DNA from: Aminipila sp047974845
GTDB lineage: Bacteria > Bacillota > Clostridia > Peptostreptococcales > Anaerovoracaceae
Direction of reading: 5' to 3'
DNA: 64,000 nt
Assembly (NCBI GenBank): GCA_047974845.1
Contig: JBKECQ010000038.1
Span: 37,103 to 101,102, forward strand
The notes beneath the pieces are model-generated. The model worked only from the letters and a program-made list of their open reading frames with translations. It did no database searches and was not told the origin of the DNA. Position numbers and translations under genes: made by a program. Positions 34,715 to 42,309 of this stretch are shown piece by piece (the stretch's first letter is position 1; each line of letters begins with the position of its first letter).

Positions 34715-36124
34715 ATGGAAAACACGCTTGAAAAAAAGAAAAGGGGCTTTAAAGTCCCTCATACGTATGTCATTATCGGCATAATTTTAATTGTAGTTAC
34801 TTGCCTTACCTACATAATTCCTGCCGGTTCTTATGATAGGATTGAGGATCCAATTACCGGAAGAACCATTGTTGACGGTGATTCCTTCCAGTTTATTGAA
34901 CAAACACCCGTAAATCCGTTTAGAATGGTCATGGCCATCGCTGATGGTATGGTTGAAGCTTCAGATATTATCTTTTTTATATTCTTTGCTTATGGCTTTG
35001 TATTTTTGCTCATTAAAACAGGTGCTTTTTACGGTTCTATTGGTGCCTTGACACGAAAGCTTCATGGAGCAGAGGCAATGATATTTCCTGTCTTTATGGT
35101 AATGTTCGGTATTTGCGGTTCAACTTTTGGTATGTATGAAGAAACCTACGGGTTGCTGCCTGCCTTTATTGGTATTTCCATTGCTCTTGGATATGACGGT
35201 CTGGTTGGTGGTGCAGCAGTTGTGCTTGGTGTTGCTACGGGATTTGCTGCCGCAACACTAAATCCGTTTACAATCGGTATTGCACAGGGCATTGCTGAAA
35301 TTCCAATTGGGTCCGGTTTTGCATTTCGTGCAGTCTGTTTTGTTTTGTTTGAAGGTCTGGTTATTTGGTACTTAATGCGCTATGCAAATAAAGTAAAGAA
35401 TGATCCGTCAAAATCTCTTGTAAAAGATGTCGACTTTAACTTTGGTGAAGAAGGAATGACAAGAAGCAAAATGGAAAATCTTCCTTTCACTGGCAAACAT
35501 AAATTTATTATGTTACTTTTCGTTTTAACCATCGCTATTCTGGTATACGGAACTACCCAGCTTGGTTGGTACCTAAGTGAATTGTCTGCATTATTTTTAA
35601 TCATGACTTTTGTTGTTGGAATTGTAGGTGGATATAACCTAAGCGAAATATGTAAATTCTGTATTACGGCAGTTTCCGAAGTTATTTTTGGTGCTTTAGT
35701 TGTTGGTGTTGCAAGATCTTTAACAATTGTAATGACAGAAGGAAATATTATTGATACCATAGTATACTATATGGCAAGTATGTTAAGTAATGTGAGCAGC
35801 GGTGTTGCAGCTTTAGGAATGCTCGGCGTGCAAAACTTATTAAACTTCTTTATTCCTTCAGGTTCCGGACAAGCTGCGGTTTCCATGCCGGTTATGGTAC
35901 CTTTAGCAGATGCTATTGGAATACACCGTCAGATTGCCGTTCTTGCTTTCCAGTTTGGTGATGGCTTCTCCAACTTATTCTGGCCTACAGCTGTTGCAAC
36001 TGAATGCGGTCTTATGGGCATTCCTGTAGAAAAGTGGTACAAATTTATGACTCCACTGTTTTTCATGATGTTAGGACTGCAAGTAATTCTAATTATAATT
36101 GCTACATCTATCGGTTTTTCCTAG
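34715..36124 (+). CDS. YfcC family transporter (AbgT/C4-dicarboxylate-type)
   Basis: 469 aa with about 11-12 transmembrane helices, beginning KVPHTYVIIGIILIVVTCLTYIIPAGSYDR, then GSTFGMYEETYGLLPAFIGISIALGYDGLVGGAAVVLGVATGFAAATLNPFTIGIAQ and IPSGSGQAAVSMPVMVPLADAIGI-RQ. These are YfcC/DcuC-like signatures. In context it probably imports the amide substrate hydrolysed by the two M20 proteins. No separate promoter found; likely co-transcribed with the upstream hydrolase. Confidence 0.87.
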   Translation: MENTLEKKKRGFKVPHTYVIIGIILIVVTCLTYIIPAGSYDRIEDPITGRTIVDGDSFQFIEQTPVNPFRMVMAIADGMVEASDIIFFIFFAYGFVFLLIKTGAFYGSIGALTRKLHGAEAMIFPVFMVMFGICGSTFGMYEETYGLLPAFIGISIALGYDGLVGGAAVVLGVATGFAAATLNPFTIGIAQGIAEIPIGSGFAFRAVCFVLFEGLVIWYLMRYANKVKNDPSKSLVKDVDFNFGEEGMTRSKMENLPFTGKHKFIMLLFVLTIAILVYGTTQLGWYLSELSALFLIMTFVVGIVGGYNLSEICKFCITAVSEVIFGALVVGVARSLTIVMTEGNIIDTIVYYMASMLSNVSSGVAALGMLGVQNLLNFFIPSGSGQAAVSMPVMVPLADAIGIHRQIAVLAFQFGDGFSNLFWPTAVATECGLMGIPVEKWYKFMTPLFFMMLGLQVILIIIATSIGFS

Positions 36125-36193
36125 TTTGTAGCAGTATTATATAATTAATATCATAGAGTTGCTCGTATTTGGGTTTTTTACATTTACGCTTAA

Positions 36194-36290
36194 GCTTAGA
36201 TATTAATATGAGTATATGCTTAGGTATTAATATGAGTATGAGCTTAGATATTAATATGAGTATGAGTCTAAGTATAAGCATAAGCATATG
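36194..36290. repeat. 24-nt tandem repeat, about four units
   Basis: Units start at 36194, 36218, 36242 and a diverged one at 36266, each GCTTAGRTATTAATATGAGT-like. Confidence 0.85.
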
Positions 36291-36310
36291 CTCAATGGGG
36301 TTATACACTG

Positions 36311-36341
36311 TGCTTTGATGATGCTTTGATGGTGCTTTGAC
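36311..36341. repeat. 11-nt tandem repeat, three units
   Basis: TGCTTTGATGA, TGCTTTGATGG, TGCTTTGACAA. Confidence 0.8.
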
Positions 36342-36362
36342 AATATTTCACCTTTAATAACT

Positions 36363-36415
36363 ACACAAAAAAAGGGTAGTGGAACAAGAAATAAATCTTG
36401 CTTCATTACCCTTTT
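36363..36415 (-). terminator. Terminator after udk
   Basis: 20-bp stem with two G-U pairs and one mismatch (36370-36389 with 36396-36415); on the minus strand followed by seven T. AT-rich on both sides, so may act in both directions. Confidence 0.8.
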
Positions 36416-36426
36416 AATAACATTTT

Positions 36427-37050
36427 TTATCGAGTTAATAAGGCATATATCCTTTGATTTAACATCTCCAATGCAACGGTGTTAAATCCGCCTTCAGGAA
36501 TTATTATATCCGCATTTTTTTTACTGGGTTCAACAAATTGCTCATGCATTGGCTTTACTGTTGTAAGGTACTGAGTTATAACAGATTCCAAACTCCTGCC
36601 TCGGTCCTCAACATCCCTCAAAATACGTCTTATAATTCTAACATCCGCATCCGTATCAACAAAGACCTTAATGTCCAACAGGTTCATTAGTTCCTTATTC
36701 TCGAAAATTAGGATTCCTTCTACCACAACCACCTTTGATGGCTTTAGTTTTAAGGTTTCTTCTACTCTATTGTGAATAGTGAAGTCATATACTGGACATA
36801 AGGCTTCTTGCCCTAATTTCAATTGTTTAATATGCTCAATCATCAAGTCTGTATCAAAAGCATTAGGATGGTCATAATTTAATTTAGTTCTTTCTTCAAA
36901 GTCCATATGACTGTGCTCTTTGTAGTAAAAGTCATGTGAAATCACTGTAATATTATCATTAAACTGTTCTTTAATCTTATTAATCAGCGTACTTTTTCCG
37001 CTACCTGTTCCGCCCGCTATACCTATTACAATAACTTCTTTATCTCCCAT
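36427..37050 (-). CDS. udk: Uridine kinase
   Basis: Phosphorylates uridine and cytidine with ATP or GTP for pyrimidine salvage. 207 aa: Walker A GIAGGTGSGKST, SHDFYYKEHSHMDFEERTKLNYDHPNAFDTDLM, VVVEGILIFENKELMNLLDIKVFVDTDADVRIIRRILRDVEDRGRS. Normal length. 10 nt after the M23 peptidase gene, end of the operon. Confidence 0.95.
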   Translation of the reverse strand: MGDKEVIVIGIAGGTGSGKSTLINKIKEQFNDNITVISHDFYYKEHSHMDFEERTKLNYDHPNAFDTDLMIEHIKQLKLGQEALCPVYDFTIHNRVEETLKLKPSKVVVVEGILIFENKELMNLLDIKVFVDTDADVRIIRRILRDVEDRGRSLESVITQYLTTVKPMHEQFVEPSKKNADIIIPEGGFNTVALEMLNQRIYALLTR

Positions 37051-37060
37051 GCTCTTCCTC

Positions 37061-39190
37061 CTACAAATAGTCTAATGGATTTCTTGGAACACCATTTTTT
37101 TGAACTTCAAAGTGACAGTGAGGGCCAGTACTTCTACCTGTGTTACCTACATTTGCTATATGCTGACCTTGATATACTTTATCTCCTTTTTTTACAAACA
37201 ATTTACTGCAATGTGCATAAACCGTTACAATTCCACCTCCATGGCTTATTTTTACCACATAACCATATGAGCCGCTATATCCTGAGAATACAACTGTACC
37301 ACCGTCAGCTGCTCCGATTCTTGTTCCCGTTGGACAAGCTAAATCCAAGCCATTATGCATTCTTCCCCATCTGGTTCCGAACTTTGAGGTCAATCTATAT
37401 CCGGAAACAGGGTATCTCAAGTTACCGGTTCCTTGAAGTGGAGGTAATTCCTTTGTTCCACGTTTTACAACTTCTGTTGTAGGTTGTGCAATAACTTCTG
37501 AGGACAACTCCGTGGACAAGACCTGTATACCATTTTCTCTGGTAATTCTAGCAGTCACTGAACGTTCACCATTAGCGCCCTTAACCTTAGTAGTTGTTTC
37601 TCCCTTATATAGATTGTCCGTATCCTGATACTCTGTTGTATAAGGAATAGCCTCTCTATATGTTGCTATTTCAACAGTCTTTATTGTTACCATCGGAGCC
37701 GGCTTTGTAAGTGTTATCTCTTGACCAATACTCAGTCTTTCCGGATTTATACTTGGATTTGCCGCTTTTAAATCACTTATAGTCATGTTATAAAGCTTGG
37801 CAATACCTGATAAAGTTTCTCCTGCCACTACCTTATGAACCTGCTGATATACTGCTCCTGTCATCAACTTCTGCGTTGCTACATCAATATTTTGAATTCT
37901 TCCCAGCTTTGTATCAATCTGTTTAATATCAATTTTTTCCTTAAAGCCTATATCTTCATACGTTACTGAATCTACATCCGGTAGGAAGGTCTCTGTAATA
38001 TTCTTTAAAATAGCTTGTCCTGTCTCTTTGCTGTCTACGATTGCTACTCTTACATCATTTACATAAATTCCGTATGCTCTAGCACTCATGTTTCTCATAT
38101 AAGTCAGTCTTTTTAGGACTTCTTCTGTATCGTCTATATCTTTATTTAAAGAACTCACTCTCTTAAAAGTTATATCCTTTGTCTTATCAATAGAAATTTC
38201 TGCATTATGCTCTTTTGATAGTTGAACACTTACAATATCTAAAAGCTTTAGTACATCTTCTTGTTTTTCTACAATACCCAATGTTCGTCCATTATAAGCA
38301 TACTCATATGCCGTACAGTAGTTAAATATTGATACGCCACAAATTGCAATAACAATTAGCATACCAAACTGTAGCAAAAGCTTTTTCTTGTTTATTTCAG
38401 CCCATTCCCTTGCAAAATTAAACTTTCTATTGCCCTCTTTCACCATTACATTGGTTTTATCAGCCAGCTGTTCATTCTTGTTGTCAACATGGTTGATAAA
38501 GCCCACCATTTTTGTAGCCAATGCTTTTTCTCTTGCAATAAAGTTGTTTTTTGTTTGAATGAATTGCCGCATTAGTTTTCTATTCTTCTGACGCCTTATC
38601 ACTCTTTTCTCCGGATTTAGCGTATAATAAATATTAACCTTATGTGTAATAAAAAAGCTAATTTTTTTAAATAGCGAAACAACAGATTCAACTAATACCA
38701 AAAATTCTGCACCAAAACAAAATATCAATTTTGATAAAGTATTAAGACTCTCTGTAGCAAAATCCGCTATGCCTTTTTCTATTAGAAGAATTACATCGTG
38801 AAGGGAGAATTTATGGGTTTCTAAAAACTCTTTAGTACTCTTTACATCTCCGCTTTTAAGCATTTTGGCTGCCTTAACAGCATCTCTTTCGACCTGAGAT
38901 TTTGTTTTTTTCTGATGCACAGCTTCACGTTCTGCCTGTTCAATGACAGCTTTATTTTCTTCTTCTTGTTTTTTGGCTAACTCTTTCTCTGCTCGTTTTG
39001 CAGCTTCTTCCTTAGCCCTTACTTCCTCTTCTTCTGCCGCAATCTCCGCAGGAGTTTTAGGAAAGCCCTTTAGAAAGGAGTCCTCTTTGCTTTTACCTAA
39101 ACTATCTAGGTCTTTAATCAGCCCCCCAGGCTTGCTCTTTGCTTCTTTATTTTTTAATTTATTTAAATCTTCCTTGAAGAATTTTGCCAT
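37061..39190 (-). CDS. M23 metallopeptidase with LysM and G5 domains and a long cytoplasmic N terminus
   Basis: 709 aa. Residues 1-270 are charged and predicted cytoplasmic, with a Glu/Lys/Ala coiled coil about 47-110; a single helix lies at 271-293. Outside follow a linker domain, a LysM (about 460-505, VVAGETLSGIAKLYNMTISDL), a G5 domain (about 510-590) and an M23 domain (about 605-709) with HNGLDLACPTGT, YAHCSKL and GPHCHFEVQKNG, the zinc and catalytic residues. Family members cut peptidoglycan cross-bridges. The large intracellular portion is unusual. Start overlaps the DnaD-like gene by 28 nt. Confidence 0.88.
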   Translation of the reverse strand: MAKFFKEDLNKLKNKEAKSKPGGLIKDLDSLGKSKEDSFLKGFPKTPAEIAAEEEEVRAKEEAAKRAEKELAKKQEEENKAVIEQAEREAVHQKKTKSQVERDAVKAAKMLKSGDVKSTKEFLETHKFSLHDVILLIEKGIADFATESLNTLSKLIFCFGAEFLVLVESVVSLFKKISFFITHKVNIYYTLNPEKRVIRRQKNRKLMRQFIQTKNNFIAREKALATKMVGFINHVDNKNEQLADKTNVMVKEGNRKFNFAREWAEINKKKLLLQFGMLIVIAICGVSIFNYCTAYEYAYNGRTLGIVEKQEDVLKLLDIVSVQLSKEHNAEISIDKTKDITFKRVSSLNKDIDDTEEVLKRLTYMRNMSARAYGIYVNDVRVAIVDSKETGQAILKNITETFLPDVDSVTYEDIGFKEKIDIKQIDTKLGRIQNIDVATQKLMTGAVYQQVHKVVAGETLSGIAKLYNMTISDLKAANPSINPERLSIGQEITLTKPAPMVTIKTVEIATYREAIPYTTEYQDTDNLYKGETTTKVKGANGERSVTARITRENGIQVLSTELSSEVIAQPTTEVVKRGTKELPPLQGTGNLRYPVSGYRLTSKFGTRWGRMHNGLDLACPTGTRIGAADGGTVVFSGYSGSYGYVVKISHGGGIVTVYAHCSKLFVKKGDKVYQGQHIANVGNTGRSTGPHCHFEVQKNGVPRNPLDYL

Positions 39191-40464
39191 ATTTCCGCTT
39201 CGCTAAGTCGTTCATTAAAACAACTACAACGTTCCCCCATATCATTCGTTCCTGTATCCTTGCACTTATCGCATTTATATTTTATTTCCATATAATCAAC
39301 TGGGAAATTATTTTCTGTCAACTTAAACGCTTTTTCCACGCTCAAAGCATCTATCTGCTTTTTGAAACGATTCAACTGTTCTTTAGCATTATCCGCTCCG
39401 GAAACCATTACTCTAGAAAGTTTCAGTCCAAGAGTCCTTACTTCTTCATCAAGCTCTTTAATCTCCGGAAGAATGGTATATACCTTCTGTCGTCTTTCCT
39501 GAGCCTCGCTTTCAGCCTGCTCTCGGATCACATCATAATACTTAAGTACAGTACCGGCATTAATAGTCTTTCCATCATTTGTAGTTTTATTTCCACTGCT
39601 TGCAACACTTCCGCTTTCTTCATACCAGTTCTTTAAGATTTTATTTACATAATTGATATTTGGATTTGAAATACCGCTTGTTTTTCCACAGGCCTCCAAA
39701 ACCCTATCAATTTTATAACCCATATCTCCAAACCATGTGTTCATAAGAGCTTTTTCTTTCTCTGTTGCGTTTCTGTTAAAACCTAAGGCTTTCATTACTC
39801 GTTTATATAAATAATGAGTGTTATCAACCTCCTGCAAGTGATTCTCAATTTCTGCTTTTGTTGTTAGGTTCTTCGCAGCCCACTCTTTTACAACACTGCC
39901 CACATAGCTAGGCGAATCCTTTTTTCTCACATTCTTACAATATGTATATGCTTCTATTACCAGCTCTGGGGTAGCTCCAAAGTCTTCAACCCATGAAATA
40001 ATGGTCATAGGTTCGTTTCCACCCAGCAATCTGCCTGTTATTTTCTCAATGGCAGAATACATTTCCTTTATATCAACATTTACTAATTTACTATTAATAT
40101 CTTGATTAGTATTCTTTTCTTTTATTTTCTTTTTCTGCTTTCCATATAAAAGCTCTTTTAAATTTACAAACTCTACCGAATAGTTGAATCTGTCTCTAGG
40201 GTCCTCAAAGTATTTCTCTATTACCCCCATAGCCTCCCAATATGACCACGCCTTTAGTATGTCCTCTTCTGCAATTCCAAGCTGCTTGGCAATAGTCTCA
40301 TTGTCCATGTAGTGTCCTGCTTCTGCATACATAAGTGCAAATAGATACACTTTGACATATTCGGCGGGTGCTCCCGGCATATATTCACTTATAAAGACAT
40401 TCTCAACACCCGTATCCAAAAGGAAGAGTTCGTTTGCTTTCTTTCTAAGAAAATTGTTTTGCAT
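39163..40464 (-). CDS. DnaD-domain replication initiation protein with C-terminal Cys motif
   Basis: 433 aa. N-terminal winged-helix domain (about 25-110), then two DnaB_2/DnaD C-terminal-type repeats (about 132-215 and 222-300), as in Firmicute DnaD/DnaB primosome proteins. The C terminus ends with CDKCKDTG...CSC (about 400-416), the zinc motif that normally opens DnaI/DnaC helicase loaders. No loader ATPase gene follows; the next gene is the M23 peptidase. Downstream of the replicative helicase gene, consistent with helicase loading. Confidence 0.82.
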   Translation of the reverse strand: MQNNFLRKKANELFLLDTGVENVFISEYMPGAPAEYVKVYLFALMYAEAGHYMDNETIAKQLGIAEEDILKAWSYWEAMGVIEKYFEDPRDRFNYSVEFVNLKELLYGKQKKKIKEKNTNQDINSKLVNVDIKEMYSAIEKITGRLLGGNEPMTIISWVEDFGATPELVIEAYTYCKNVRKKDSPSYVGSVVKEWAAKNLTTKAEIENHLQEVDNTHYLYKRVMKALGFNRNATEKEKALMNTWFGDMGYKIDRVLEACGKTSGISNPNINYVNKILKNWYEESGSVASSGNKTTNDGKTINAGTVLKYYDVIREQAESEAQERRQKVYTILPEIKELDEEVRTLGLKLSRVMVSGADNAKEQLNRFKKQIDALSVEKAFKLTENNFPVDYMEIKYKCDKCKDTGTNDMGERCSCFNERLSEAEIWQNSSRKI

Positions 40465-40532
40465 ATTACCTTCCTTATCTTCTCATGTATTACTCCAACA
40501 AAAATTTTGGAGCTCTATTCAACTATTTAAAT

Positions 40533-41855
40533 TTACCTAATATTACTCTTATCTACAAATCGAGTATATTTGCCCAACCAAGTCAATTCAACAGTACCGG
40601 TCGGTCCACTTCTTTGCTTGGCAATAATAACTTCACAAACCCCCGGCTTGTCCGTTTCCGGATTATAGTAATCATCCCTATATAGGAATATTACTATATC
40701 GGCATCCTGCTCTATTGAACCGGATTCTCTAAGGTCGGATAATATAGGCCTGTGATCCGTTCTTTGTTCAGGCGCACGCGAAAGCTGTGAAAGTAAGATA
40801 ACAGGACAATCCATTTCCCTGGCAAGAAGTTTCAATGATCTTGATAACGTTGAAATTTCTTGCTGTCTACTTTCAGTTCTTCCCTCTATATTCATTAGCT
40901 GTAAGTAGTCAACTACTACCATATCAAGGCCTTTTTCTGCTTTTAATCTTCTGCACTTATTCTTCATTTCCATAATTGTGATACCCGGAGTATCATCTAT
41001 GAAAATATTAGCCTTTGATAAAGCGTCCAGACCTAAATTTATATCTTCCCAGTCTTTTCTTTCTAGCTGACCGGTCTTTAGTTTTTGCATCTCAATTCTG
41101 GATTCCATTGATAAAAGTCTCTGTCCCAACTCTTCTTTGCCCATTTCCAAGCTGAAAATAAGGACCGATGCTTTTCCTTTAATAGATGCTTGTAAAGCTA
41201 CATTTAAAGCAAATGCGGTCTTTCCCATTGCAGGTCTTGCGGCCAATATAATTAGGTTTGAACGTTGAAATCCTGCGGTTTTAGCATCTAAATCAATAAA
41301 TCCTGTAGTAATACCTGTTACATTACCATCCAGCTTAGAAATTTCGTCTATCATTTCCATATTTGAAAGCAGTACATCTTGAAGAGCTGCATAATCCTTG
41401 CTCTGTCTCTTCTGTGCAATTTCAAATATGCCTCTTTCTGCATGGTCAAGCACAGTTTCAGGCTCAATTTTTTCCTGAAAACTTTCTTCTATTATGTCCC
41501 CTGCCGCCTTAATAAGGTTTCTCAGTACAGCCTTTTCAGCAACAATCTTGGCATACTGCACCGCATTGGCAGTCGATGGAACCCCACTGGAAAGCGACAT
41601 AACATAAGCACGGCCACCTACCATATCAAGAGCTTTTCTCTTTTTAAGTTCTTCTGCAACGGTAAGAGCATCAACCGGTTCATTCTTCTTGCAAAGCTCT
41701 ACTATTGCATAAAAAATTTCCTTATGCATTTGACTGTAAAAGTCCTCTGCCTTAACCGCTTCCATTATGTCAAAAAGCGCGTCCTTATTGAGCATTGCGG
41801 CCCCAAGAACTGATCTTTCCGCATCATCATTATGTGGAGGTATTCTCTCTAACAT
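40533..41855 (-). CDS. dnaB: Replicative DNA helicase
   Basis: DnaB-type hexameric helicase (DnaC in B. subtilis naming). 440 aa: N-terminal primase-interaction domain beginning RIPPHNDDAERSVLGAAMLNKDAL, then the RecA-like core with ARPAMGKTAFALNVA (Walker A), FSLEMGKEELGQRLL, VVDYLQLM (Walker B), LSQLSRAPEQRTDHRPILSDLRESGSIEQDADIVIFLYR. No intein. Follows rplI by 9 nt, the conserved rplI-dnaB order. Confidence 0.96.
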   Translation of the reverse strand: MLERIPPHNDDAERSVLGAAMLNKDALFDIMEAVKAEDFYSQMHKEIFYAIVELCKKNEPVDALTVAEELKKRKALDMVGGRAYVMSLSSGVPSTANAVQYAKIVAEKAVLRNLIKAAGDIIEESFQEKIEPETVLDHAERGIFEIAQKRQSKDYAALQDVLLSNMEMIDEISKLDGNVTGITTGFIDLDAKTAGFQRSNLIILAARPAMGKTAFALNVALQASIKGKASVLIFSLEMGKEELGQRLLSMESRIEMQKLKTGQLERKDWEDINLGLDALSKANIFIDDTPGITIMEMKNKCRRLKAEKGLDMVVVDYLQLMNIEGRTESRQQEISTLSRSLKLLAREMDCPVILLSQLSRAPEQRTDHRPILSDLRESGSIEQDADIVIFLYRDDYYNPETDKPGVCEVIIAKQRSGPTGTVELTWLGKYTRFVDKSNIR

Positions 41856-41864
41856 TTAAATCTC

Positions 41865-42308
41865 CTAAATAGAAACATTTACTTTAACAGCACCTGTTAC
41901 CTCAGGATAAAGCTTTACTTCAACTAAAAACTCACCTGTAGTTTTAAGCGGACTTTCAAGAACAAATTTTTTCTTATCAATATCAATTTGATGTTGCTTT
42001 TTAAGAGCCTCTGAAATGTCTTTAGAAGTAATAGAACCAAATAATCTACCACCTTCTCCGCCTTTTGTTATTATTGAAACAGTAAGTTCCTTTAATCTAT
42101 CTGCAAGGCCTTGTGCCTTAGCTTTTTCTTCAGCCTTTTTTTCAGCGGCAATAGCCTTTTGCTTTTCTAAACTTTTTACATTTCCTTCTGTAGCTTCCTT
42201 AGCAAGACCCTTTGGAATAAGCATATTTCTAGCATATCCGTCACTTACCTTAACCACATCTCCGGCTTTACCTGAACCTTTTACATCTTTTAACAATATA
42301 ACAATCAT
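41865..42308 (-). CDS. rplI: 50S ribosomal protein L9
   Basis: 147 aa, canonical start MIVILLKDVKGSGKAGDVVKVSDGYARNMLIPKGLA, a long central helix (KQKAIAAEKKAEEKAKAQ) and the C-terminal domain with GGEGGRLFGSITSKDI. Abuts gdpP by one base. Confidence 0.97.
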   Translation of the reverse strand: MIVILLKDVKGSGKAGDVVKVSDGYARNMLIPKGLAKEATEGNVKSLEKQKAIAAEKKAEEKAKAQGLADRLKELTVSIITKGGEGGRLFGSITSKDISEALKKQHQIDIDKKKFVLESPLKTTGEFLVEVKLYPEVTGAVKVNVSI

Positions 42309-42309
42309 A

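Larger units (their letters stand above)
36125..36426. other. 302-nt region of short tandem repeats
   Basis: Holds a 24-nt repeat (36194-36290), an 11-nt repeat (36311-36341) and the udk terminator (36363-36415). No gene: the open frame on the minus strand is a low-complexity product of the repeat. Confidence 0.7.

Noticed and set aside
36108..36308. Minus-strand open frame encoding a hydrophobic Leu/Ile-rich peptide
   Set aside because: It is produced by the 24-nt tandem repeat, whose period keeps the frame open; no ribosome binding site.
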